Shown here: one piece after another, positions 1-8,593 of the stretch | How the letters are laid out: each line of letters begins with the position of its first letter | How positions within the stretch are numbered: position 1 is the stretch's first letter | DNA from: Kuafuiihalomonas sp050331295 | Lineage (GTDB): Bacteria > Myxococcota > Kuafuiibacteriia > Kuafuiibacteriales > Kuafuiibacteriaceae | NCBI GenBank assembly: GCA_050331295.1 | Contig: JBHJGZ010000001.1 | Span: 534,076 to 598,075 of the forward strand | Length of the DNA stretch: 64,000 nt | Direction of reading: 5' to 3' | Position numbers and translations under genes: made by a program | Notes under the pieces: generated by a model | What the model was told of the DNA's origin: nothing | The model's input: only the letters and a program-made list of their open reading frames with translations | The model's database searches: none

Positions 1-201
1 TTTCTCGACGCGGTGGTCGATGGCGTGTTCACGGTTCCGGGCGACGGCGCCTATGACTTCAAGCGATTCTTCGACGTGCTGCAGGAAGAGCCCTACGACG
101 GCTGGCTGGTGGTGGAAGCAGATCAAGATCCCGACCGGGCCGACCCTTTCGTGTACGCCAGTATCGGCCGAAACAGCCTGAGGCGATGGCTCGGCATATA
201 G
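1..201 (+). CDS. iolE: Myo-inosose-2 dehydratase-like protein (IolE), C-terminal end only
   Basis: Partial gene entering from the left edge; frame 1 is open from the first base to TAG. The remaining 66 residues carry the signature end of the IolE TIM-barrel family: VPGDGAYDF, then YDGWLVVEADQDP, then a YAS-x-GRNSL tail. IolE dehydrates 2-keto-myo-inositol in cytoplasmic inositol catabolism. An IolG-like inositol dehydrogenase lies 4.5 kb downstream on the same strand, which supports the call, although unrelated genes sit in between. Related sugar-phosphate isomerase/epimerase enzymes share the fold, so the exact substrate is inferred. Confidence 0.75.
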   Translation, partial: FLDAVVDGVFTVPGDGAYDFKRFFDVLQEEPYDGWLVVEADQDPDRADPFVYASIGRNSLRRWLGI

Positions 202-205
202 GGCG

Positions 206-2251
206 CTACACGCCGCGGACCTCGACCGCGCAGTCATAGAACGTGGCGCCCCGTCCGACATCCGTCAGTCGTTGGCTGGTCACCGCGTTCGCGTTTCGGC
301 CGGTGAGGGGGTCAGTCGGGTCTTTCGCCTCCGACATCGAGGTCCACCAAATCGAGGGTGCAGCCACCACTCCGGCCATCACGGCCCCGTCTTCGACTTC
401 GAGCTCGGCGATGAAACCACCGCGGTCATTGAAGACTTCGACCTTCGCCCCATTCGAAAGACCGCGAGGGGTCGCGTCTTCTGGATGCATGAGGAGGGTG
501 GGGCGGCCTTCGCGACGTTTCGCGAAGTCTAGATTGACGAAGGTCGAATTCAGAAAGTGGTGGGCGGGAGGGCTGATCAGCGCGAGCGGAAATCGGCGGT
601 CGGTGCCGAGTTCGGCCGGAGGGCGAAACCCATCTTCCGACCCCGGCGCCACGTCCGGCCAGAGTCGGATCCGTCGGGTGGGCTGCGCGAAGGGCGCGAA
701 GTCTTTCGGGAGCCGAAGTCGCTGCGGACCACCCTCCAGCGTTTCGATGGAGATGCCGGCCATCCTCGGGTCGTCCCATCGAAACGCCTGCCGGATCAAT
801 TCTTCGTCCGATTCTCGCAAACACGGCTCGTCATATCCCATCGCGGCGGCCAGTCGCCGGAAGAGCTCGGTGTTGGAAACCGCCTCGCCCAGGGGCGCGA
901 TGCTCGGCCGATTCAAGAGAACGTCCAGATGACCGTAGCTCTTGTGGATATCCAGCTGCTCGAGCTGGGTTGTGGCCGGGAGCAGAACGTCGGCGTAGCG
1001 CGCGGTGTCGGTCATGAAGAGCTCATGCACCACCGTGAACAAGTCTTCTCGCGAAAGGCCCTTCAGAACCGCTTCTTGATCCGGCGCGACGGCGGCCGGA
1101 TTGGAGGCGTACACGAACAGACAGCGCACCGGCGGCGTGAATCCGGAGCTCAGCGCTTCTCCGAGGCGCGTCATGTTGACGATCCGCGGGGCGGGGGATG
1201 GCATGAGATCTGGCCGCGCGAGCCGTTGCTTATCGGTGGGATATGCCCCGGAAGTCGAAAGCAGAGCCCCTCCGCCTGGCTGTCGCCACGCACCGGCCAG
1301 CGTCACGAAGGACAGGATGGCTTTCACCGCAGCGCCGCCTCCCGCGTGGCGCTGAAGGCCGTAGTTGAGCCGCACCGCGGCCGGTGAGGTGCTCGCAAAA
1401 CCTCCCGCCAGATCTCGGATCGTGCCGGGCGAAACGCCGCAGATGGATGACGCTCGTTCCACCGTCCAGCGGCTCCGCACCAGGCTCATGAGCTCTTCGG
1501 CGCCTTCGGTGTATCGAGCCAGGTAGTCCGTATCCTCCAGCCCTTCGTCCAAGAGTACCCGCATCATGCCAAACGCGAGGGCGGCGTCGGTTCCCGGGTG
1601 GATCGGGATCCAGCGATCGGCGCGCTCGGCGGTACGGGTGCGGATCGGATCGATGACCACGACGGCGGCGCCGTCAGCGCGGGCTCGTTCGATGGCGGGC
1701 CAAAGATGGACGTTGGAGGTGAGGGTGTTGGTTCCCCAGAGCAGAATGAATCGGGACCGTTCGAACGACATCATGTCGGGACCGACGCGGCTTCCGAGCA
1801 CGTCGTCCAGCACTTCGCTCCCGCAAGTCGCGCATATGGTTCGGTCCAGCCGACTGGCGCCCAGTCGGTGAAAGAACCGATGATCCATGGACCCGTTTTG
1901 GATGAGACCCAGCGTTCCGCCGTACGAGTATGGCAGGACGGCTTGCGGGTCGGTCGAGGCGATGCGCTGCAGTCGTTGCGCCACGAGGTTCACGGCCTCG
2001 CTCCAGCCGATCCGCTCGAACCGGCCGGCTCCCTTCGGCCCGATGCGCCGCATCGGAAAGAGGATTCGGTCGGGATGATAGGTTCGGTCGAGATACCGGT
2101 TCACCTTGGCGCACAGAAAGCCGGCCGTGCTGGCGTGGTCCGGCGTTCCGCGCACCTTGACCGCGCGGTCTCCCTGGACCGTGACGGTCATGGAACAGGT
2201 ATCGGGGCAGTCATGGGGACAGGCGCCGAGGACGGTTCGAAGTGCGCTCAC
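206..2251 (-). CDS. Molybdopterin-dependent oxidoreductase (formate dehydrogenase / BisC-like large subunit)
   Basis: A 681-residue catalytic subunit of the molybdopterin oxidoreductase (MopB) family. The N-terminus holds a [4Fe-4S] motif C11-x3-C15-x3-C19-x27-C47 within CPHDCPDTCS, followed by the long molybdopterin-binding domains and a C-terminal dinucleotide-binding barrel. The open frame continues upstream, but it then reads through the ChaN-like gene; I chose GTG at 2249-2251 because GAAAGGA precedes it and it overlaps the ChaN stop by GTGA. No Tat signal is visible, so it is probably cytoplasmic. No partner electron-transfer subunit is adjacent and the substrate cannot be named from sequence. 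Confidence 0.85.
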   Translation of the reverse strand: MSALRTVLGACPHDCPDTCSMTVTVQGDRAVKVRGTPDHASTAGFLCAKVNRYLDRTYHPDRILFPMRRIGPKGAGRFERIGWSEAVNLVAQRLQRIASTDPQAVLPYSYGGTLGLIQNGSMDHRFFHRLGASRLDRTICATCGSEVLDDVLGSRVGPDMMSFERSRFILLWGTNTLTSNVHLWPAIERARADGAAVVVIDPIRTRTAERADRWIPIHPGTDAALAFGMMRVLLDEGLEDTDYLARYTEGAEELMSLVRSRWTVERASSICGVSPGTIRDLAGGFASTSPAAVRLNYGLQRHAGGGAAVKAILSFVTLAGAWRQPGGGALLSTSGAYPTDKQRLARPDLMPSPAPRIVNMTRLGEALSSGFTPPVRCLFVYASNPAAVAPDQEAVLKGLSREDLFTVVHELFMTDTARYADVLLPATTQLEQLDIHKSYGHLDVLLNRPSIAPLGEAVSNTELFRRLAAAMGYDEPCLRESDEELIRQAFRWDDPRMAGISIETLEGGPQRLRLPKDFAPFAQPTRRIRLWPDVAPGSEDGFRPPAELGTDRRFPLALISPPAHHFLNSTFVNLDFAKRREGRPTLLMHPEDATPRGLSNGAKVEVFNDRGGFIAELEVEDGAVMAGVVAAPSIWWTSMSEAKDPTDPLTGRNANAVTSQRLTDVGRGATFYDCAVEVRGV

Positions 2252-3231
2252 GGTGGCGTTCCTTTCCGGGCTCGGCGCGCGACCTCCAACGTTGGATGAG
2301 GGAGATGATCGTAGCGGTCCGCCATCACCCACAAAAAGTCGCCGGCTGCCTTGCGCACCAGCTCCCGCAGGTCCGAGCCCTCGTCCTCCAGACTCACCGG
2401 CAGGACGGTTCGATACGGTTCGGCACCCCGGAGTGCGGCCCGCTCCGGAACACCGAATCGGTACTCGACGTGGCCGCGGCCCGCGAACACCACCATCCGG
2501 CTGGAGCCTTCCGCCAGGGCCCGAACGATGGCGTCGGCCATGACCTCGTCCCAGATCACCTGCGCGGTATAAAGGTCTTCGAAGCTCATCCCCCCGTGGG
2601 TTTCTTGGCCCCCTTCCGTGAAGCCCGTCGCGTCTCGCACGTAGGTTCGGTGCTCTTCGCGGGAGAGGTCCAGCTCGGGAAGCTGCGCTCGCTCGGCGTC
2701 GGAAAGAACCTCCAGGCCTCCCATCGCCACTTTGGCAGTGACCGCCGGATCTACGTTGAGTCCGATGATGCGGATGCGGTGGGACCGCGCGTAGTCCATG
2801 ATCGGCTTGTAGAGCCGGTACTCGAAGCCCCAGTTTCCGGTCCAATCGGTGCGCGCCTGGAGCGTGGCTTCGTCGATGTCTCCCTGAACGAACGCATCCA
2901 AGGTCGGCTGGTCGCTTTGGCGAAACATCTCCATCCCCACCATCAGGTTCGGGTCCTGCTCGGCCAAAGCAACCAGCACTTCGAGTTGGACCGCGTGGTC
3001 GGCGGGACGGTCGTGCCGCTCCGCGACGTACACCACGCGCCCGCCGTGCAGAGCCTTCCAAAGACCTTCGAGGCCCACCACCGACCCGGTGAAACCGTCC
3101 AGTACCTGGGACGGTTTTCGCCAGTTCACCGCGAGAGGACCGGGCCTCCGAAGGCGGTCTTGGCTTCCGGCGCAGGCCATCAAAGTGAAGATGACGATGA
3201 TGGCTGGCCACGCCCGACCACCGAATGGCAT
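2248..3231 (-). CDS. ChaN-family lipoprotein (DUF399)
   Basis: A 327-residue protein with a lipoprotein signal (hydrophobic stretch ending LMACAGS, acylated Cys20) and a ChaN-like domain. Recognisable parts are VYVAERHD near residue 68, VGMEMFRQSDQP, and a C-terminal GRGHVEYRFGVP. In ChaN relatives these surround a haem/iron binding site; the molecular role is not settled. It overlaps the downstream molybdopterin oxidoreductase by four bases, so the two are probably co-translated. The ATG chosen gives an intact signal peptide; the longer upstream frame is antisense to endonuclease III and was rejected. Confidence 0.8.
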   Translation of the reverse strand: MPFGGRAWPAIIVIFTLMACAGSQDRLRRPGPLAVNWRKPSQVLDGFTGSVVGLEGLWKALHGGRVVYVAERHDRPADHAVQLEVLVALAEQDPNLMVGMEMFRQSDQPTLDAFVQGDIDEATLQARTDWTGNWGFEYRLYKPIMDYARSHRIRIIGLNVDPAVTAKVAMGGLEVLSDAERAQLPELDLSREEHRTYVRDATGFTEGGQETHGGMSFEDLYTAQVIWDEVMADAIVRALAEGSSRMVVFAGRGHVEYRFGVPERAALRGAEPYRTVLPVSLEDEGSDLRELVRKAAGDFLWVMADRYDHLPHPTLEVARRARKGTPP

Positions 3232-3240
3232 CACGCACCC

Positions 3241-4239
3241 ATGAAGACGGCGGAGAAGGCGTCCCGCATCCTGGCCATCTTGGAGGAACTGTACCCGGAC
3301 CCGCCGATCCCGTTGGACCACGGGTCCACCTTTCAGCTGCTGGTGGCGGTGGTGCTGTCCGCGCAGACTACCGACAAGAAGGTGAACCAGGTAACGCCCG
3401 AACTCTTCCGACGCGCGCCGGATCCGGCCGGCATGGCGAAGCTGACGGTGGATGAAGTGCGCGATCTGATCCGAGAGGTTGGACTGGCCCCGCAAAAAGC
3501 CAAGGCATTGGTGGGACTTTCGCAGGCGCTCTTGCACGAGCATGGGGGGGAGGTCCCATCGGACTTCGACGCCCTGATCGCGCTGCCGGGCGTCGGTCGA
3601 AAGACCGCGCAGGTCGTTCAGGCTCAGGCCTTCGGCCTGCCCGCGTTTCCCGTGGATACGCACATCCATCGGCTCGCGGGCCGTTGGGGCTTGAGTCGAG
3701 GCAAATCCCCAGACGCCACCGAGGCGGACTTGAAGCGGATCTTCCCGACCGAGTGCTGGTCCAAACTCCACCTCCAAATCATCATGTTTGGAAGAGAGCG
3801 GTGTCCGGCGCTCCATCACGACTTGAAGGCGTGCCGCATTTGCGGGTGGGCGGCGACCAAGAAGCGCGTTCTCCAGGAAGGCGCGCGGCGAAAGCCGGCC
3901 TCCGCCAAAACCGCCGCCGGCTCGTCCAAGGGCTCCAAGGGCTTGCCCGAAAGCTCGAAGGCCGGTCCCAAGCGCTCCGAGGCCGGTCGCAGGAGTTCCG
4001 AGTCCGGTCGGAGGAGTTCCGAGGCCGGTGCCAAGATCGCCAAAGCGGGTCCAAAAGAATCGAAGGCCGCCCCCAACGCGACCAGAGGTGCTGCCAAGGG
4101 GCCGAAGGACGCACCCAAGGGACCCAGGGCCGCCGCCCCGAGGCCTGCGCCCGAGCCGTCGGCCAAGGTCCCTTCCAGACGGCCGAAGGCGGTCCGGTCC
4201 AAATCCACCAAAGCCCGGCCGCGGGTAACGCAGGCATGA
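3241..4239 (+). CDS. nth: Endonuclease III with long basic C-terminal tail
   Basis: DNA glycosylase/AP lyase of base-excision repair, removing oxidised pyrimidines. The core (residues 1-211) has the helix-hairpin-helix LPGVGRKTAQVV with catalytic Lys121, and the catalytic Asp139 in VDTHIHR. The iron-sulfur region is atypical: three cysteines spaced C188-x9-C198-x2-C201, with no fourth cysteine after them, instead of C-x6-C-x2-C-x5-C. Residues 212-332 are a disordered Lys/Ser/Ala/Pro-rich tail with imperfect repeats around RRSSE and KAGPK, probably nucleic-acid binding. The stop overlaps the next gene by ATGA. Divergent from chaN with 9 bp between the starts. Confidence 0.9.
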   Translation: MKTAEKASRILAILEELYPDPPIPLDHGSTFQLLVAVVLSAQTTDKKVNQVTPELFRRAPDPAGMAKLTVDEVRDLIREVGLAPQKAKALVGLSQALLHEHGGEVPSDFDALIALPGVGRKTAQVVQAQAFGLPAFPVDTHIHRLAGRWGLSRGKSPDATEADLKRIFPTECWSKLHLQIIMFGRERCPALHHDLKACRICGWAATKKRVLQEGARRKPASAKTAAGSSKGSKGLPESSKAGPKRSEAGRRSSESGRRSSEAGAKIAKAGPKESKAAPNATRGAAKGPKDAPKGPRAAAPRPAPEPSAKVPSRRPKAVRSKSTKARPRVTQA

Positions 4240-4679
4240 GCCTCTCGGTGGAGCTTCGGGCCCGGCTGACCCGGGAACGCCTCTCCTCCCTCCTGGCCCC
4301 CACGTACGCGCGGCTTCGAAACACCACGCCCAACCAGGGTTTCGAGGCCCTGTACGCCGCGTTCGGTCGCACCGAGCTGCTGGTGCAGCATCAGCAGGCG
4401 CTGAGCCGCGCGCTCCGGGAGGCGCGACCCCACGACGACGAGGCCCAGTTGGTGGCTCGCCTGGACAAGAAGGGGGCCCGAAACCGGCGGTTTCAGGCAG
4501 CGACGGCGTCCGCCCGCGAAGAAGGGGCGCTCATCGCTTGGGCCCTTTCGGTGGACGGGGCCGGGGGACGCGCCAGCGGAGAGGCCTTGGCCCTCCTCGA
4601 GACCGAAGAAGGCCGCAGTCTGGCCGCCCGAGGCTGCGCGCGGGTGTGCAGCTTCGGCGCACGAGAACTCCTTCGATAG
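4236..4679 (+). CDS. Hypothetical protein, co-translated with nth
   Basis: A 147-residue, Ala/Arg/Leu-rich and probably all-helical protein starting at an ATG that overlaps the nth stop codon by four bases. I see no signal peptide, membrane segment or catalytic motif. The tight coupling to nth suggests co-expression, but no function can be assigned. The frame stays open far upstream through nth in another phase; the start at 4236 is preferred because of the ATGA overlap. Confidence 0.65.
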   Translation: MSLSVELRARLTRERLSSLLAPTYARLRNTTPNQGFEALYAAFGRTELLVQHQQALSRALREARPHDDEAQLVARLDKKGARNRRFQAATASAREEGALIAWALSVDGAGGRASGEALALLETEEGRSLAARGCARVCSFGARELLR

Positions 4680-4724
4680 CGCTGGTCCAATGAGGGCTGC
4701 ACTGGGTACGGGTCGAACCCGGCG

Positions 4725-5720
4725 ATGCTGAAGTGTTGTTTGTTGGGTGCCGGACGGATCGGCCAGGTTCATGGCGCCAATGTGGTGGCCCACCCCGGCG
4801 CCCACCTCGAGTGGGTCATCGATGCGCAGCCGGCGGTGGCGGAGCGGACCGCTGAGGCGATGGGGGCCAAGGCGTCCACCAATCCCGGGGACGCCATCGG
4901 CGATCCGGACGTGGATGCGGTGATCATCTGCAGCCCGACCCCCACCCACGTGGATCTGATCCGGGCGTCCGCCCGGGCCGGGAAAGCCATCTTCTGCGAG
5001 AAGCCCATCGACCTTCATCTCGGGCGCGTAGAGGAGGCGATGAGCGAGGTCGAAGCGGCCCAGGTTCCGTTCTTCATCGGATTCAACCGTCGTTTCGACC
5101 GGAGTTTTCAACGTCTGAAGACGGAACTGGCCAACGGCGTCGTCGGTCGCCTGGAGATGGTCCACATCATCAGTCGCGACCCGGCTCCTCCTCCCATGGA
5201 GTATCTTCGGCAGTCCGGCGGACTGTTCCGAGACATGATGATCCACGACCTGGACATGGCGCGGTGGGTGCTGGGCGACGAGCCGGTCAAGGTCTACGCC
5301 ACCGGCAGTGCGCTGATCGACCCGTCCATCGGTCAGATGGGCGATGTCGACACCGCATTGGTGACGCTGGAGACCAAGGAGGGCGTCCTTTGTCAGATCA
5401 GCAACAGCCGGCGCGCGGCGTACGGTTACGATCAGCGCATCGAAGTGCTGGGGTCGAAGGGCATGTTGCGGGCGGAAAACGTCCAGTCCCATACCGTAGG
5501 TCGATGGACGGCCGAAGGCGTTCACCAAGACAACCCTCCGCATTTCTTCATCGAGCGCTACATGGATGCGTATCGGGCCGAGCTTCAACACTTCATCCGC
5601 GCCATCCAGGATCCGTCGCAACCTCTGTTGACCGGACCGCACGACGGTCGTCAGGCCTTGGTCTTGGCCAACGCGTGCATTCAATCCCTCGAGCTCGGGC
5701 GCCCGGTTCAGCTGTCGTAG
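4725..5720 (+). CDS. iolG: Gfo/Idh/MocA-family inositol 2-dehydrogenase
   Basis: A 331-residue NAD(P)-dependent oxidoreductase. The N-terminal Rossmann fold has GAGRIGQVHG at residues 8-17; the family motif CEKPIDL is at 91-97 (Lys93), and the substrate site GGLFRDMMIHDLDMARW at 165-181 supplies Asp170 and His174. This arrangement is typical of myo-inositol 2-dehydrogenase, the first step of inositol catabolism, giving 2-keto-inositol for IolE. The iolE end at the left edge fits that pathway. Other members of the family act on different polyols, so the substrate is probable rather than shown. Convergent with the Hsp70-like gene, 9 bp apart. Confidence 0.85.
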   Translation: MLKCCLLGAGRIGQVHGANVVAHPGAHLEWVIDAQPAVAERTAEAMGAKASTNPGDAIGDPDVDAVIICSPTPTHVDLIRASARAGKAIFCEKPIDLHLGRVEEAMSEVEAAQVPFFIGFNRRFDRSFQRLKTELANGVVGRLEMVHIISRDPAPPPMEYLRQSGGLFRDMMIHDLDMARWVLGDEPVKVYATGSALIDPSIGQMGDVDTALVTLETKEGVLCQISNSRRAAYGYDQRIEVLGSKGMLRAENVQSHTVGRWTAEGVHQDNPPHFFIERYMDAYRAELQHFIRAIQDPSQPLLTGPHDGRQALVLANACIQSLELGRPVQLS

Positions 5721-5729
5721 CAGCGCCTC

Positions 5730-6890
5730 TCAGGCGGCGCGAACCTGGATCCGAGAAGCCACGATGGCCGCCCCGCATGCCACGGCGGTCTGAGGATTCG
5801 GAGCCACGATTCCGGGCTTGCCCATCAGCCGGTCCACCGCGCGGCGGACCAGGGGCACGAAGGTGGTCCCGCCCACCATCACCGTGGCATCGAGATGCTC
5901 TGGGCGCAGCCCGGCCCGCATCAACACGTCGGCCGTGGCTTTGACCGAGCGCTCGATCAGCGGCTGCCACTTCGGTTCCAGATCGTCGCGATGCAGCGCG
6001 AGGTCGATGTCCACTGCCTTGCGCTGATGGGAGAACGCGTCGGGCATCCGAAACGGAGCGACCTCACGGGCCGACAGGGCCTTCTTGGTGGTCTCGCCGA
6101 TCCGGATCAACCGCTCCCAACGCACCACGTCCCGGGTGACATCCACCCGATAGGTTCGGAAGATGTAGGAGGCCACTTGCGACGCCAACACGTGGTCGAA
6201 GTCGTCCCCGCCCAGGCATCCGTCGCCTCCCACACCAAGGGTGCGAAATCCGTCCTGGCCGTGCTCCAGGATGGTGGCGTCGAAGGTGCCGCCGCCGAAG
6301 TCATAGACCAGGAGCTTGTCCGGACCGTCTGCCCGGTCCAGGTGATAGGCGATGGCGGCGGCGGAGGGCTCGGAGAGGGTTCGGAGCACTTCCAGGCCGG
6401 CCATCTTGGCCGCGCTACGGGTCGCCTCTTCGGTCGACGGCGTGGCGGTGGCGGGCAGCGTCACCACCGCCTTCTTGATGGGGTTGTGGAATCGGGCCTC
6501 CGCCCGCTCTTTCAGGTGCCGGAAGATGTACGACGCCACCTCGGCCGGGGTGTGTTCGCCGACCCGGGTTCGGAGAATCGGCGTGGAGCCCGCCGAAGCG
6601 CACACCGAAACGGCAGAGTGCGCCTCGAAGACCCGAAGCTCCGGACTGTCCGCCGCCCGGCCCAAGACGCGTTTGATGCCGCTGACCGTGGCGTCGGGCT
6701 CCGCCATTCGATAGCGCTCCGCTTCCGCCCCCACCACCGGGAGACCTTTGGGGGGGAAGTAAACGATGGACGGAATGCAAGGTTCACCTCGGCGGTCCGG
6801 AACTGTATAAAGTTTACCCTGTATCCATGCCGCGGCGGTGGAGTACGAATTACCCAGATCGATCCCGAGGACGATGTCGGTCTGCGGCAC
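5730..6890 (-). CDS. Hsp70/DnaK-type ATPase, nucleotide-binding domain only
   Basis: A 386-residue protein that covers only the actin-like ATPase domain of Hsp70. Visible are the phosphate-1 motif GIDLGNSYS (residues 9-17), the phosphate-2 motif VYDFGGGTFDATIL around residue 190, and the adenosine motif MVGGTTFVPLVRR near residue 345. It ends right after this domain: there is no substrate-binding domain or lid, whereas DnaK is about 640 residues. The GTG start is set by the beginning of the conserved domain; the longer upstream frame overlaps the inositol monophosphatase gene in antisense. It may work as a regulator or with a separate partner. Confidence 0.8.
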   Translation of the reverse strand: MPQTDIVLGIDLGNSYSTAAAWIQGKLYTVPDRRGEPCIPSIVYFPPKGLPVVGAEAERYRMAEPDATVSGIKRVLGRAADSPELRVFEAHSAVSVCASAGSTPILRTRVGEHTPAEVASYIFRHLKERAEARFHNPIKKAVVTLPATATPSTEEATRSAAKMAGLEVLRTLSEPSAAAIAYHLDRADGPDKLLVYDFGGGTFDATILEHGQDGFRTLGVGGDGCLGGDDFDHVLASQVASYIFRTYRVDVTRDVVRWERLIRIGETTKKALSAREVAPFRMPDAFSHQRKAVDIDLALHRDDLEPKWQPLIERSVKATADVLMRAGLRPEHLDATVMVGGTTFVPLVRRAVDRLMGKPGIVAPNPQTAVACGAAIVASRIQVRAA

Positions 6891-6979
6891 GCTGAGGAGT
6901 TCGGCTGAGGTCGCCCGAGTTTGAGAACACGGTGCAGAATCGGGGGCCGCGCCGGCGAGGTCCGGGCTGAGCCCTCTTC

Positions 6980-7783
6980 CTACGCCCGAAGCGCCTGAGG
7001 AAAATCCACCACCGGCCAAAGGGCTTCGGCCAAAGGACGGGCGCACGCGAGCAGCGGGACCGGTCCGTCCAGGCCGCCCCGGTCGAAGAACGGGCTCACG
7101 TAGCCGCCCGCCTCCCGAACCAGCACGATACCCGCCGCCACGTCCCAGCTGTTGATGGCCGACTGCCAAAAGCCTTCCACCGCACCGCACGCCACGAACG
7201 CCAGGCCCAAGGTGGCGGCCCCGAACCGGCGGACATCGCACTTGGCGTGAACGGCGCGCTCCACCGTGTCCAGAAACGGCTGAGACGGGCCCTTCGACCA
7301 AAAACCCACGCACAGCGCGCTTCGGTGGAGTGCGGTTTGGGTCGAGGCAAAGATCCGTTGGTCGTCGAGGTACGCACCGGAGCCGCGTTCGGCCCAAAAG
7401 GTCCGCGCGCGGGGGACATCCTCGATCACCCCGAGTTCGACGGATTCGTTTCGAACGAACGCTACCGAAACGCCGTACCAAGGCACCCCCCGCATGAAGT
7501 TGGCGGTGCCGTCGATGGGATCCACCACCCAATGCCCGGGGCCGGACCCGTCGGTGCGTCCGGTCTCCTCACCCAGAAAGCCATCGTCGGGAAACGCTTC
7601 CGCCAGCCGCTTTCGAATCAGAGCCTCCACCTCCCGGTCCGCCTGGGTGACGAAATCCTGGACGCCCTTCTCTCGAATGGAGAGTCGGGAGAGGTCGGCG
7701 GCGTACATGCGGACCAGGTCGGCCGCCTCCCGTGCCACCTGGCGGGCGGCTGACAATCGTGACGGAGATGCCGAGGAGACCAC
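6980..7783 (-). CDS. Inositol-1-monophosphatase family phosphatase
   Basis: A 267-residue Mg2+-dependent phosphatase of the SuhB/IMPase family. The motifs are in order: GEETG (metal-binding Glu), VVDPIDGTANF (the DPIDGT metal/catalytic motif) and the C-terminal SWDVAAGIVLVREAGG. Length matches SuhB exactly if GTG at 7783 is used; a GTG at 7819 would add 12 residues before the first conserved helix. Likely substrates are inositol phosphates, but 3'(2'),5'-bisphosphate nucleotides or fructose-1,6-bisphosphate are possible. Located 90 bp upstream of the Hsp70-like gene on the same strand. Confidence 0.85.
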   Translation of the reverse strand: MVSSASPSRLSAARQVAREAADLVRMYAADLSRLSIREKGVQDFVTQADREVEALIRKRLAEAFPDDGFLGEETGRTDGSGPGHWVVDPIDGTANFMRGVPWYGVSVAFVRNESVELGVIEDVPRARTFWAERGSGAYLDDQRIFASTQTALHRSALCVGFWSKGPSQPFLDTVERAVHAKCDVRRFGAATLGLAFVACGAVEGFWQSAINSWDVAAGIVLVREAGGYVSPFFDRGGLDGPVPLLACARPLAEALWPVVDFPQALRA

Positions 7784-7867
7784 GGCGGAGGCCCAACACG
7801 TCCGGGCGCCCAAGGCCACCGAAGGTCGCCGCCGGACGCTCCCTTCGGTCTTCAGGTCGGGTGGTGC

Positions 7868-8476
7868 TCAGGTGGAGGGGGTCAAGACCTTTCGGTTCAG
7901 GAGCTCTTCCTTGGCTCCGCGGGTCACGGCCCGACTCACATCCGATAGCTTTTCCCGGGATCGCGTTTCGAAGGTCCCGCTCCATCTCAGCCCTCCTTCG
8001 GGAATCGTGTAGAGGTTGGCTTCGAAGGCCCGAATGGTTTCCACCCGGATGGTGGTGCTGCCGAACCCGCCGCATCGGTAAAATTGGCAGTAGCCTCGAA
8101 ATCCGAAACCGGCGGAGCCGACCGTGGTGATGTTGGTCTCGGTGCGGCTTCCGATCGGGCGAATGGTGAGGATGCTGGAGGGCTCCGGGAGCCGGCTCAT
8201 CAAGTTTTCGAGGGGCATCTCCTCCTTGGTGTCGGTGGGCAGATATTTGTAGCTGGACTCGGCGGATGGACCGAAGGTCTCGACCGCAGCGTCTTCCACG
8301 ATGCGGCGTTGTCCGGGCGCAACCCCGACCGCGAATACGATGACCCGCTCCGGGGCCGGAGGAAGATTGGGCGGTGGTCCCCAGCCTTCGATCAGGCGAG
8401 CGGTGGGAGCGCAGGACGCGAGCAGGAGGATACTCAGGGTCAGTCCGAGGCCAGAATGGCGGAACAGCCGGTTCAC
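7868..8476 (-). CDS. Hypothetical lipoprotein
   Basis: A 202-residue predicted lipoprotein with a short basic start, a hydrophobic core and the lipobox LLASC. The mature part is unremarkable apart from a Gly/Phe-rich turn with two cysteines (residues near 130-145: CQFYRCGG), which could form a disulfide. No family was recognised. The chosen GTG gives the most compact signal peptide; a GTG 13 codons further upstream is also open. The 3' end runs toward the monophosphatase gene on the same strand, 84 bp away. Confidence 0.65.
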   Translation of the reverse strand: MNRLFRHSGLGLTLSILLLASCAPTARLIEGWGPPPNLPPAPERVIVFAVGVAPGQRRIVEDAAVETFGPSAESSYKYLPTDTKEEMPLENLMSRLPEPSSILTIRPIGSRTETNITTVGSAGFGFRGYCQFYRCGGFGSTTIRVETIRAFEANLYTIPEGGLRWSGTFETRSREKLSDVSRAVTRGAKEELLNRKVLTPST

Positions 8477-8593
8477 GCGGCGAAATGTGCCGGCATGGAC
8501 GAGGCCACACCACAAAGAATCGTCACACCGTCGAAAAGCTCACCGTCATACGACGCGCTTGCGTTGGGGGAGGCCTGGAAGTACGCGCCCCGC

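Noticed and set aside
206..3238. A single 1010-codon minus-strand frame covering both the oxidoreductase and the ChaN region
   Set aside because: Only the part from GTG 2251 matches a protein family; the upstream third is an out-of-phase reading of the ChaN-like gene and has no homology that I recognise.
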